Of a stretch of DNA of 64,000 nucleotides, positions 55,882 through 63,415 are shown piece by piece (position 1 is the stretch's first letter; each line of letters starts with the position of its first letter). The DNA is from Cohnella ginsengisoli (GTDB lineage: Bacteria > Bacillota > Bacilli > Paenibacillales > Paenibacillaceae): positions 2,083,868 to 2,147,867 of the forward strand of contig NZ_JAPDHZ010000002.1 of the NCBI RefSeq assembly GCF_029525555.1. The letters run 5' to 3'. A program made the translations under genes and the position numbers. The notes beneath the pieces are model-generated. The model was not told where the DNA came from, searched no databases, and worked only from the letters and a program-made list of their open reading frames with translations.

Positions 55882-57170
55882 TTAGGCTGCTTCTGTCCAG
55901 GACAAAACGGTTTTCTGTGGCGTGAACGTTTCTCCACGTTGAACAATACCGACTAGAATCCGTGCCAGCTTTCCAATTAACTTAAAGATGGACTGCTGCT
56001 TTTTCATCTTCTTTTTCTGTACATTATGCTCGTGTAAATGACGGAAGACGGGATTATTCCAAACCAATTGAACCGTCGCAAGATAAAGATATTTTCGCAA
56101 GGCTGAGTCGCCTCGTTTCGAAAGAACAATTCGCCCTTTTCGCTTACCAGACATACTTTCAGCCAAGTTTAGTCCAGCCTTCCGAAGCACCTGACGTCCG
56201 TGTGCATACTGTCTTAAGTCTCCTGTGCCAGCTAAAATGGCCGCAGTGAAGATTTTTCCGAGCCCCTTTATCGTACGGAGCTGCTGAGCCATTGGAATTT
56301 CAGAGAGCAGAGTCTCGACGTCCTTTTCCATCTGTTTAAGCATGGCGGTAACTCGTTCGTATTCCTCAATAAGCCGTTTTAAATCTGCTTTCGCTTCTTC
56401 AACAGCGGTTCGATCTCCGACACTGCGTCTCGCATGAGCAATGAGCTGTGCAGCCTTCTCGATCCCCGTAGAACCCCCGGCACGCTGCATATGAACTCGC
56501 CAAGCATCTATGATATCCGGTACCGTATAGGTCTCCAGATCTTGCGGGCAAGGGGAAGGTTTTAAGGGTCGACAATGACCGCTTGCAGCCCCAGTCTTTG
56601 AATACAGACAGATATTCGGGGGAAGCGAATGTCCAGCCAGCGTACGATCCGATTCTGCAGCCGTACGCTGTTCGTCACCCAAAATTCCCGGTCACTCATC
56701 ATCGTCCGTAATCGTTGAAAGGCATGAGATTGACGCGTGTACTCATAGTAGAAGCCCCGGCTGACTGCATCTGCGATGACCAACGCATCCTTGGGATCGT
56801 TTTTTGAGGGGCTGTTATCTCGGTTTTCCTTGTTACGCTTCGTCGTAGCAGGGTTAACCATCACCACGTGTAGATCCTTATCCGATAACCAGTTCGCAAG
56901 ATTAAACCAGTAATGGCCGGTAGGCTCCATGCCGATGATGAACTGTTTTAATCGATGCTTCTGCTGTAACTCATTCATCCAGCGCCTCAACTTCTCAAAC
57001 CCTTCCACAGTATTTGAGAATGAGAGATGCCGATAAGAGATAACGATTCCTCGAAAGTTTGTAGCCTGAGCTACATGAGTTTCTTTCGCCATGTCTATCC
57101 CTACAACGAGATGCGAGGTGCTAATTCGTTCAATCCGTTGATTTTGTGCGTCTGATTGCTTAAACTTCAA
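55882..57170 (-). mobile_element. IS110-family (IS1111-like) transposase/recombinase, frameshifted
   Basis: The N-terminal RuvC-like DEDD domain is clear: VVGIDMAKETHVA, FIIGMEPTGHYWF and SKNDPKDALVIADAVS. The C-terminal Tnp domain has IKGLGKIFTAAILAGTGDLR and the candidate serine in LNLAESMSGKRKGRIVLSKR. A TTG at 57170 behind AAGGAGGC gives about 428 residues. Two single-base gains split it: G5 at 56618-56622 (corrected reading FPEYLSVFKDWGCKRSLSTL) and GGG at 56546-56548 (corrected TFPLPQDLETYTVPDI). As it stands it is inactive unless these are sequence errors. IS110 elements lack classical terminal repeats and use a structured bridge RNA, so the element's ends cannot be set by eye. Confidence 0.88.
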
Positions 57171-57262
57171 TTTAAGAGCGCCTCCTTGATGTGTTGTCGA
57201 CAAACCCATCATACCGAGGCGCTCCCTTTTTTTACAAAGCTCATTTCTTAAGCTCTACAGGA

Positions 57263-57478
57263 ATGTTTAGCTCAAAGACGCCCCTCGCAAGAAGTACTTC
57301 AACATTGAATACTCCCTTTTTAGGGAAGTCATCCATTTTGCTTGATAATTATACATGCCGTGTTGTTGTAAAAGTAAATCCAAATGCATTTGGCGGACCG
57401 AGTATTGGCGATGACTTTATCGATAAACTAGTCAAAATGCTCTTGTCTAACAACTTGCAGCTCCACAAAGGCTTTTAA
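57263..57478 (+). CDS. Possible small ORF or gene fragment next to the IS element
   Basis: 71 codons with a protein-like end (CRVVVKVNPNAFGGPSIGDD, FIDKLVKMLLSNN). The start at 57263 has only a weak site, and the frame overlaps the 3' end of the small membrane-protein gene on the other strand by 32 bp. It could be a fragment of a gene cut by the IS insertion, or chance. No family recognised. Confidence 0.2.
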   Translation: MFSSKTPLARSTSTLNTPFLGKSSILLDNYTCRVVVKVNPNAFGGPSIGDDFIDKLVKMLLSNNLQLHKGF

Positions 57479-57629
57479 AAAATTGGTCTAATATGTACCC
57501 TCCGAAAATCAATGTCAGAACGATAAGTAGCAAAAAACCAGAGCAGACTACAATTATATTCTTCTTTACTTTAGATCCTTGCTTTAAGTCATCTTCGTTT
57601 TTTAAATCACTTGTAGAAATTGAATTCAC
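57447..57629 (-). CDS. Small single-span membrane protein, unknown function
   Basis: About 60 residues from a GTG at 57629 (weak AAAGTGG site): a charged N-terminus (SDLKNEDDLKQGSKVKK) followed by one membrane helix (NIIVVCSGFLLLIVLTLIFG). The frame continues upstream into the GC-rich insert at 57661-57747, so the true 5' end may have been replaced by that insert. Confidence 0.4.
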   Translation of the reverse strand: MNSISTSDLKNEDDLKQGSKVKKNIIVVCSGFLLLIVLTLIFGGYILDQFFKSLCGAASC

Positions 57630-57660
57630 CCACTTTGAGTATATCGTTGTTGTATTCACG

Positions 57661-57775
57661 ACGGGCCCGAAGGGCGGCCGCGGTGCTGTCAGGTGGTGCG
57701 GATATGTCCACCTGATCCCCGCTTCCCTGCACATACCCTTCGGGCGGACCGAGGAGCCGCCAGCCTCCAAAGCGT
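57661..57775. repeat. GC-rich palindromic insert in AT-rich DNA
   Basis: CGGGCCCGAAGGG (57662-57674) pairs with CCCTTCGGGCGG (57736-57747), and TCAGGTGG (57689-57696) pairs with CCACCTGA (57708-57715) inside it. Base composition changes sharply at both borders. It looks like an inserted palindromic element or structured RNA, not a gene. Confidence 0.5.
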
Positions 57776-57815
57776 GGAAATGATGTTATATGAAGTCACC
57801 AACTTTGCTGAATTA

Positions 57816-58272
57816 CTACCAGTTCTTTATATATCCTGATTTCCTTAATATTATTTCAATTGACGGATTTAGATCTGTTATTGGTTCATCTATTGAAAAA
57901 TACTTAAGCTCAAATCCTTCATCATCATTAATTTGTGGCGTTCCTTCAACATCTATTGCTTCATAAACTACGGTGACATTATATATTTCATCACCATGAG
58001 GATACTTATAGTACATATCCTTACCAGAAAGTAGTGTAATAAATTTAAATGATCTTGCTCTTAATCCTGCCTCTTCAAACAACTCCCTACTTGCCGCTTC
58101 TTCTAAAGATTCCCCCCAGCTCTAATGATCCTCCAATTGTTCCCCAATCAAAACTATCCGTTCGTCTCTGTAAAAGAAGTTGACCAACTTCATTAAAAAT
58201 GAGAACACATGCTCCGACCATTATTAATGGTCGTGAGCCGACTATATTTCTTAAATCCATTATATATCCCAT
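57816..58272 (-). CDS. Nudix hydrolase, one frameshift
   Basis: 151 residues after joining. ATG at 58272 with AAAGGAG upstream. The Nudix box is cut by six C at 58112-58117; with five it reads GGSLELGESLEEAASRELF followed by EEAGL, the complete catalytic GX5EX7REUXEEXGU signature. The rest (FKFITLLSGKDMYYKYPHGD, DEIYNVTVVYEA) is the usual beta sheet of ADP-ribose/dNTP-type Nudix proteins common in Bacillales. Substrate unknown. Confidence 0.85.
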
Positions 58273-58367
58273 GATTTCTCCTTTTTTAAATCTAATTCAA
58301 TCTGTGATTTATAGAGTGATATTCACGAAGTTTGTAAATACTCCATCACAAAAATTATTCGAGAAAC

Positions 58368-58399
58368 GATTGAACCATCCTGCCCGTTAGCTGAACAAT
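58368..58399. repeat. Dispersed repeat, well-conserved copy
   Basis: GATTGAACCATCCTGCCCGTTAGCTGAACAAT in 32 bp, preceded by about 35 bp (TTTGTAAATACTCCAT...) that also match the copy at 59224. Lies between the stop of the 58467 gene and the Nudix start. Confidence 0.75.
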
Positions 58400-58466
58400 A
58401 TAAATGTCTGAGTAATAATCCGAATCGGCTACAATTTATTTATTATCAAATCAAATCATGAACTGC

Positions 58467-59162
58467 TTATTTTTTGCGGGATAATACATCTATTGTTTTT
58501 TCAACTTCTTTCTCGCCTTCTTCATCTATACAACATTTTAAAACTATCGTTCCATCGTTATTCCAACGTAAAGGTACTACATCGGTATCTATATTCACCT
58601 CGCCGTCCATATCATAGGAATTATATAATTCTTTAAGTGGAATTTCAGTCGGATGGGAAAAATCGAAAAAGTATGTACTTGAAGGGCAAGCCCAATAGCA
58701 TCCATCAACTGCCAGAATATTATTTTGAGCACAGTATAGTACACTCGTCCAAATGAATGTTTCTTTTTTTTCCTTAAAACTCTCGGCTGGGATGAAATGA
58801 TAAGTACAATAATCAGACAAATCTAAAACACTATATCCATATAGCTCAGTCGAAAAAAACAGATAATTGTTACCGTTGGAATGTTTAACCATTGAAAAGA
58901 AATCAACATGAGAGTCTATATTCTTTAACTCCGTTACAATTCTCCCCATTTGGTCCAACACGTCAGTTTTTGAAGCTCTTACATTGTATTCTGATACTTG
59001 ATGGCTATCATCAAAGTAATAATGTGTCTTTAGAATATGCTGCCCGTCTGGCAACAGTCTTTCATCGGTTTCCTTAGACATAAACTTATTATTAAAAATA
59101 TATTCGAACTTTTTCTTATGTTCCTGATATTCATTTGTATAAGCAACATTAATTCCTGACAT
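58467..59162 (-). CDS. Hypothetical cytoplasmic protein
   Basis: 231 residues from the ATG at 59162 (GGAG nine bases upstream; a TTG at 59177 is the alternative). Strongly acidic, mixed alpha/beta, with aromatic and Cys-rich loops (VDGCYWACPSSTYFFDFSHP, FFSTELYGYSVLDLSDYCTY). It resembles the many Bacillales hypothetical proteins carried as single accessory genes; no family recognised. Intact. Confidence 0.75.
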   Translation of the reverse strand: MSGINVAYTNEYQEHKKKFEYIFNNKFMSKETDERLLPDGQHILKTHYYFDDSHQVSEYNVRASKTDVLDQMGRIVTELKNIDSHVDFFSMVKHSNGNNYLFFSTELYGYSVLDLSDYCTYHFIPAESFKEKKETFIWTSVLYCAQNNILAVDGCYWACPSSTYFFDFSHPTEIPLKELYNSYDMDGEVNIDTDVVPLRWNNDGTIVLKCCIDEEGEKEVEKTIDVLSRKK

Positions 59163-59223
59163 AACCTTCAACTCCAAATTTGGGATTTTCGTAAATATTC
59201 TACAATTAAATTATTCGCGAAGT

Positions 59224-59255
59224 GATTGAACTACCCTGCCCTTTAGCCTACTGAG
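59224..59255. repeat. Dispersed repeat, well-conserved copy
   Basis: GATTGAACTACCCTGCCCTTTAGCCTACTGAG, followed by a degenerate GGCAGCCG hairpin. Lies between the lipoprotein stop and the start of the 58467 gene; its upstream flank matches that of the 58368 copy. Confidence 0.7.
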
Positions 59256-59340
59256 AACGGCAGCCGATTTTTAGACCGCTACCGCTGTTTTCAATTGAGC
59301 TATCTTACTCCGCTTGTTCAAAGTGTTCAGTGGAGCAATG

Positions 59341-60235
59341 TCAATCAATGTCGAGAAATAACCATTTATTATCGGGAGCTGCTTTTCCTTTTGTAAAAAT
59401 AAAAGTCGAATTCACTAAGCTGCTTTCATTGTCGTTTCTTCTTAATTCCTCCGCTTGTACTACTGCCTGGAACACATTCTTTTGTTCAGTGACCTCAATG
59501 TCGGTAGTGAGATGAATTCCGTCTACCTTGTACGCCGGAAATTTTTCTGGTTCGGAATCGTATGCTTGATATAGGGGACTTTTTTTTATGCAGCAAACTT
59601 TGGTATTTCACCAAATCCCCTTCTTCGATATAACGGACTCGTAAATGAATTAACTCGGCAATCTCTAACTTTTCTCCGTAGTATTTACTTTCGGCTCCAA
59701 CAGCTATGCTCGAAAACCAGAACGTATTATCGGTATCGTCATCGCAGCCGATCAGCTTGTAATGCGGGCCAAACTCCTTGTTCTGCTCGGGCTCAATCCC
59801 CCCGGCACACCGTGCTCCGGCGGCCTGTCTCGCTGCCAAATCCATCCCTCGAATTGTCGTATGTATAAGTAATCGCCTCAGCGCCATCATAGACCAGCTC
59901 ATATAAGATCGGGTCGCCTTCATCCGTATACTGCGTAATACGAACCTGACTAGGCATGCCATTGTCGACATTCGCCAGGAAAAGATTCCACATGTCGAGA
60001 TTGTATACTTTCCCGAGAACGTTCACTACATCGCCATTCGAAACTGCTTGGTCTGGATCATAAGGATCGTACACAACGGGGAACGCTTTAGGCTTCTCTG
60101 TGGGGGGGGGACTGTATCGCTTGGTGCAGGCGCAGTAGTAAGATTGATCGAATTGTCATTAGGTCTGCCCGAATTCTCGCTGCAACCCGATAGCATCGCA
60201 CATACAACCGCTAATGCTAACACCCATTTGATCAT
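59341..60235 (-). CDS. Lipoprotein of unknown function, three frameshifts
   Basis: Starts at the ATG at 60235 (GAGGTGATC upstream) with a lipoprotein signal (WVLALAVVCAMLSGCSE). Frame breaks: G9 at 60102-60110 (corrected VPP.TEKPKAFPVVYDPYDP), C6 at 59798-59803 (corrected CRGIEPEQNKEFGPHYKLIG), T8 at 59580-59587 (corrected LHKKSPLYQAYDSEPEKFP). The corrected product, about 297 residues, ends KGKAAPDNKWLFLDID at 59341. The internal region contains a DUF4362-like or similar extracytoplasmic fold (VNVLGKVYNLDMWNLFL). With three breaks, true decay is possible. Confidence 0.65.
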
Positions 60236-60375
60236 GAACGATCACCTCAAATTCGAATAGGTTCAGACCTGGCGCATAATTTCATCATTCATCCTCAATT
60301 TCCCATATAGTGGTTCGACGTTCACGCTTTATTAAAAGTTTCTGCTGGCTATAAAAAATGACTAATCCAGCTATT

Positions 60376-60403
60376 ATTGAACTATCCTGGCCCGTTACCT
60401 CAA
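60376..60403. repeat. Dispersed repeat, well-conserved copy
   Basis: ATTGAACTATCCTGGCCCGTTACCTCAAT, ends complementary (ATTGA...TCAAT), directly followed by the hairpin at 60405. Confidence 0.7.
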
Positions 60404-60404
60404 T

Positions 60405-60437
60405 AAAAACGGCAGCCGTTTGTCTTGCCGGCTGCCG
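60405..60437 (-). terminator. Terminator after the phosphotransferase gene
   Basis: Minus strand: CGGCAGCCG / CGGCTGCCG stem with a 10-nt loop followed by TTTTTATTG. Confidence 0.75.
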
Positions 60438-60503
60438 CAATGCTCGTTCGTATGGTTCCCCTTAGTTCAGGCTGATGTGATCATCAAGGGTATGTTCTTC
60501 ATT

Positions 60504-61493
60504 TCATAGATTTTTTTGGAGAGTACGGGCATAATCCGTCTTCTCTTGATCAGCCACTGCGTGAAGGTAACCATCCACAAGCCTGTACCCGAATACGAGA
60601 AGGATAATCTCGTAGACACAATGATCCTCGATTTTGGATACATCCGTATACTCCAATAAGCCTTTATAATACGCGGGGATACATCGCCGGTAATATTCGG
60701 CCATCTGATCGATATCGGGTTCGTCCGCGATCAGGCTTGCGAGATCCTCGCCCAGATAACCCCATCCACTGGTATCCCAATCGATGAGCGCAAAGTTCCC
60801 GTCAGCATATATCAGGTTGGCTACCCAGAAATCCCGGTGACATAGCACGAGGGGCAATTTTTCAATACGGGCGAATATCCCGTCTGCTTGCTCATCGATG
60901 TCGATGAGCATTTGCCGCACATGCAGCGGCAATTCGCAGTCCTCCGATCGTATGTAGTCGTAGACAACCGGCCATGACCGGTAATGCAAATATTTATTTT
61001 TCATGAGATCTGCTTCGCTAAGGTTGTTCAGGCTCTGCAGCACCGCGGGTTGCTCCGCATACAGCCTGCCTTGAAAACGCCCTAACTCCAGCGCGGCCTT
61101 TTCGTACATGTCACCGGTTAATTTTAAACCGGATACGCCATCGATATATTCCAGCCACAGATGGTATTCATTAACTTCGGCATTGAACTCGGCATGATAA
61201 CATGTCGGCCAGCGGAGGGCTTCCGAGAAAGTCGCTCCCAAGTCGGATGAATAGAGATCATATTCTCGACGCCAAGAGCCAGGGTCGCCGTAACGCTCCC
61301 ATTTCTTCTGGATTTTCAGTACGATACGGTACGATAATATTTCGCCTATCTCGGTTTCTGCGGTCCCCGATACCAGATACACATTTCCCACGGTTCCGCC
61401 CTGTAACGGCATCGTCTGGCAGTCGACAGCGATTATATCCTTCTTGAAGTATTGGCGTAAGGCATAAATCAGCTCTTCATGTTTAATATTCAT
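60504..61493 (-). CDS. Aminoglycoside phosphotransferase (APH)-family protein
   Basis: 329 residues, GGAGGAATAG directly before the ATG. The kinase-like catalytic region is LVLCHRDFWVANLIYADG with the catalytic Asp in HRD, then FALIDWDTSGWGYLGEDLA with the metal Asp. The N-lobe has GGTVGNVYLVSG and YRIVLKIQKKW (the ATP-binding Lys). Family members phosphorylate antibiotics, sugars or homoserine; nothing here points to a specific drug. Intact. Confidence 0.88.
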   Translation of the reverse strand: MNIKHEELIYALRQYFKKDIIAVDCQTMPLQGGTVGNVYLVSGTAETEIGEILSYRIVLKIQKKWERYGDPGSWRREYDLYSSDLGATFSEALRWPTCYHAEFNAEVNEYHLWLEYIDGVSGLKLTGDMYEKAALELGRFQGRLYAEQPAVLQSLNNLSEADLMKNKYLHYRSWPVVYDYIRSEDCELPLHVRQMLIDIDEQADGIFARIEKLPLVLCHRDFWVANLIYADGNFALIDWDTSGWGYLGEDLASLIADEPDIDQMAEYYRRCIPAYYKGLLEYTDVSKIEDHCVYEIILLVFGYRLVDGYLHAVADQEKTDYARTLQKNL

Positions 61494-61549
61494 CTATTCC
61501 TCCATTGCAAACTTAGTAAAATCCGGCATATATAAGGTATTCGTTTAGT

Positions 61550-61580
61550 GATTAAGCTATCCTGCCGTTAGCGCAGCAAT
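61550..61580. repeat. Dispersed repeat copy
   Basis: GATTAAGCTATCCTGCCGTTAGCGCAGCAAT, immediately after the stop of the 61581 gene on the minus strand. Confidence 0.65.
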
Positions 61581-61919
61581 TCAACATTCAAATGATGGGA
61601 ATGAGAATCTGGAAAGTTGAGCATGAAAGGCACTTTCCCATAGCTTCCATTGTTCCATTGGTAATTCTCCAACAATTTGTAATCCTGAGGGTTCAACCGA
61701 GGCGTGTAGGTAAGATCTTGACTCTCCTTCCTCGCCAAACCACATTGAACATGGATGGCTCTTTACGAGATATTGCGGCAATACCAAATAAACTTGCTTA
61801 AGTTGTTCCCACGTGTCTTCGCTAAACTCATTGAAATTTAAGCAATACACTCTATCAATGAATACGAAGCTTTGTTCGTTTGCTGCAAGTTCTATGTTGT
61901 CATAAAAGCAAATATCCAT
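61581..61919 (-). CDS. Hypothetical protein
   Basis: 112 residues from the ATG at 61919 with GGGGGAC upstream. Soluble and acidic with a beta-alpha pattern (MDICFYDNIELAANEQSFVF, SEDTWEQLKQVYLVLPQYL, GLQIVGELPMEQWKLWESAF). No family recognised. Similar single genes for Imm-like or stress proteins are common in such islands, but nothing proves this. Confidence 0.7.
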   Translation of the reverse strand: MDICFYDNIELAANEQSFVFIDRVYCLNFNEFSEDTWEQLKQVYLVLPQYLVKSHPCSMWFGEEGESRSYLHASVEPSGLQIVGELPMEQWKLWESAFHAQLSRFSFPSFEC

Positions 61920-62000
61920 TGCCGTCCCCCGTTTCAATGTGCTCCCGCAACTTAATCAAAAACGCCTTGGCTATACCCTTTAAATTCAACCTGACGCCAC

Positions 62001-62025
62001 GTTATCGTCTCCCAGTTAGCTAAAT
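62001..62025. repeat. Divergent copy of the dispersed repeat
   Basis: GTTATCGTCTCCCAGTTAGCTAAAT, with the GTTAGCTNAA core, between the 61581 gene start and the 62033 stop. Confidence 0.45.
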
Positions 62026-62032
62026 TTTCGAA

Positions 62033-62266
62033 TCAACGGCGCGTACCCCTGTAGCTTTTCATTAGGTTAAAAACCAAGTAAACAACACTTGTACAGAGCA
62101 AGAAAATCCTATCAAGTTTGAAATTAAGCTCGGTATTACTTCCACTGAAAATGTATTCGTTGTAAAAGAAATGATTTTCGAGATTATAAGAACGTCCTGA
62201 AGCATCCAAGACGATTTTACTGCCGATAACATCGACTAACCAACACGCCAAGATATAAGAAAGCAA
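62033..62266 (-). CDS. Small membrane protein, start uncertain
   Basis: At least 77 residues with two hydrophobic segments (LSYILACWLVDVIGSKIVLD and LDRIFLLCTSVVYLVFNLMK). The frame continues upstream of 62266 as KKILVIAVLL to an A8 run at about 62287-62294 near a GAGGAGAG site, but no standard start codon fits; one base fewer in the run would alter the start. The true N-terminus therefore lies near 62310. Function unknown. Confidence 0.5.
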   Translation of the reverse strand: MLSYILACWLVDVIGSKIVLDASGRSYNLENHFFYNEYIFSGSNTELNFKLDRIFLLCTSVVYLVFNLMKSYRGTRR

Positions 62267-62401
62267 AAGAACCGCAATAACTAATATTTTTTTTATACTT
62301 CGTAAATATCTCTCCTCGAAATATTAGAATAGTCCTCCAATAATATGAAGATAATTAATTAAACTGCTGTCTAGAAAAATGAAATAGGGCTCATTACTTT
62401 C

Positions 62402-63154
62402 TTACTCCCACTGTTCATAACGAGCGTTGTCCGCCAATCTCCGTATCCGGTAGCCGTTTATTGCGAATCCGCCAAGTTCCTCCACGATGCTGTAGTTGGC
62501 CCAAGCTCCGGCGACCGCACCGATACCGGGCACCAACTGCAGCATTTTACGGAAGTCGATCGCGTCCCTGTATTCCTTCTGGAAGGTTTCCCAGTCCAGA
62601 TCTTTGTAATATTCTGCATCCGACGACCATTGAAGCTTTTCGTTGTTCCAGTCCCGGAACCGGTTCAGCATCATGCTGCGTTTCCTATTCTGCGAGTAGG
62701 TCAACTGGAATAGCGATAGGATAAAGATTCGCTCGGAGAAAACGTTGGTCGAATAGCCGTACACATGCGCAAGCTCGAAAAGCAGCTTCATCTTGATCGC
62801 GATAAGCGCCGGAAAATCAACCGCGTTGAACAGAATTCCGCCTGCGCCTGTACCGGCGCCTTCGGCTGCGGCGATCTTTTGATAGAGGGAGATGACCTGT
62901 CTCGCCTGCTCGTCGGCCTGCTCCAACGTAAGCGAACGCTCAACCATTCTCTTAGGCATATATTCAGCTCCGAAAAGCGTCGTCCGGACAATCGCCTTTA
63001 CGGTTTCCGTTATCGTGTTCTGCACTTTGGCTGGAATGATGGCATTGATCTTGTCTCCGACCTTCTTCGATGCTTTCTCAAGCAGGCCTGGTGTCTTGTA
63101 GAAACTGTTCTCCCAATTTTCCAACTCCTGCCGGACCTTTTCCTCATAGTCCAT
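62402..63154 (-). CDS. EcsC-family protein
   Basis: 250 residues from the ATG at 63154 with GGAAGGAG upstream. The EcsC domain is seen in KVGDKINAIIPAKVQNTITE, GTGAGGILFNAVDFPALIAI, KMKLLFELAHVYGYSTN and LQLVPGIGAVAGAWANYSIV. EcsC is linked to the EcsAB transporter in Bacillus, but here it stands alone as in many accessory copies. Amphipathic, membrane-associated. Function unclear. Confidence 0.88.
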   Translation of the reverse strand: MDYEEKVRQELENWENSFYKTPGLLEKASKKVGDKINAIIPAKVQNTITETVKAIVRTTLFGAEYMPKRMVERSLTLEQADEQARQVISLYQKIAAAEGAGTGAGGILFNAVDFPALIAIKMKLLFELAHVYGYSTNVFSERIFILSLFQLTYSQNRKRSMMLNRFRDWNNEKLQWSSDAEYYKDLDWETFQKEYRDAIDFRKMLQLVPGIGAVAGAWANYSIVEELGGFAINGYRIRRLADNARYEQWE

Positions 63155-63415
63155 CCGGATCCGCTCCTTCCAACGGTCAATTTATGCCTTTGTTTATTTA
63201 CGCATCTGCCCTGCCTATGATTCATAACGCAGTTCACATCCAAGTTCGTCCCAAATGTGCCAACGATTTCTTTAGTTTCTCCCTTAAATCTTTAATTCGA
63301 ACCCTATTTGTAAGGGGTTTCATATTATAGAGTAGTAGGGATTCAAAATGATACCGTTTAAGAAAAGGAGGCTAGCGGTTACGACGGATTGACGCTCTCA
63401 TGAGGAGAAAAGGAG

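Noticed and set aside
54191..62025. True integron attC sites
   Set aside because: The repeats contain GTTAGCT and GTTCAAT-like ends but not the paired RYYYAAC/GTTRRRY cores at attC spacing, and no IntI-type integrase is visible.
51400..63200. Prophage
   Set aside because: No capsid, terminase, portal, tail, lysis or phage integrase gene is present; the genes are single accessory functions.
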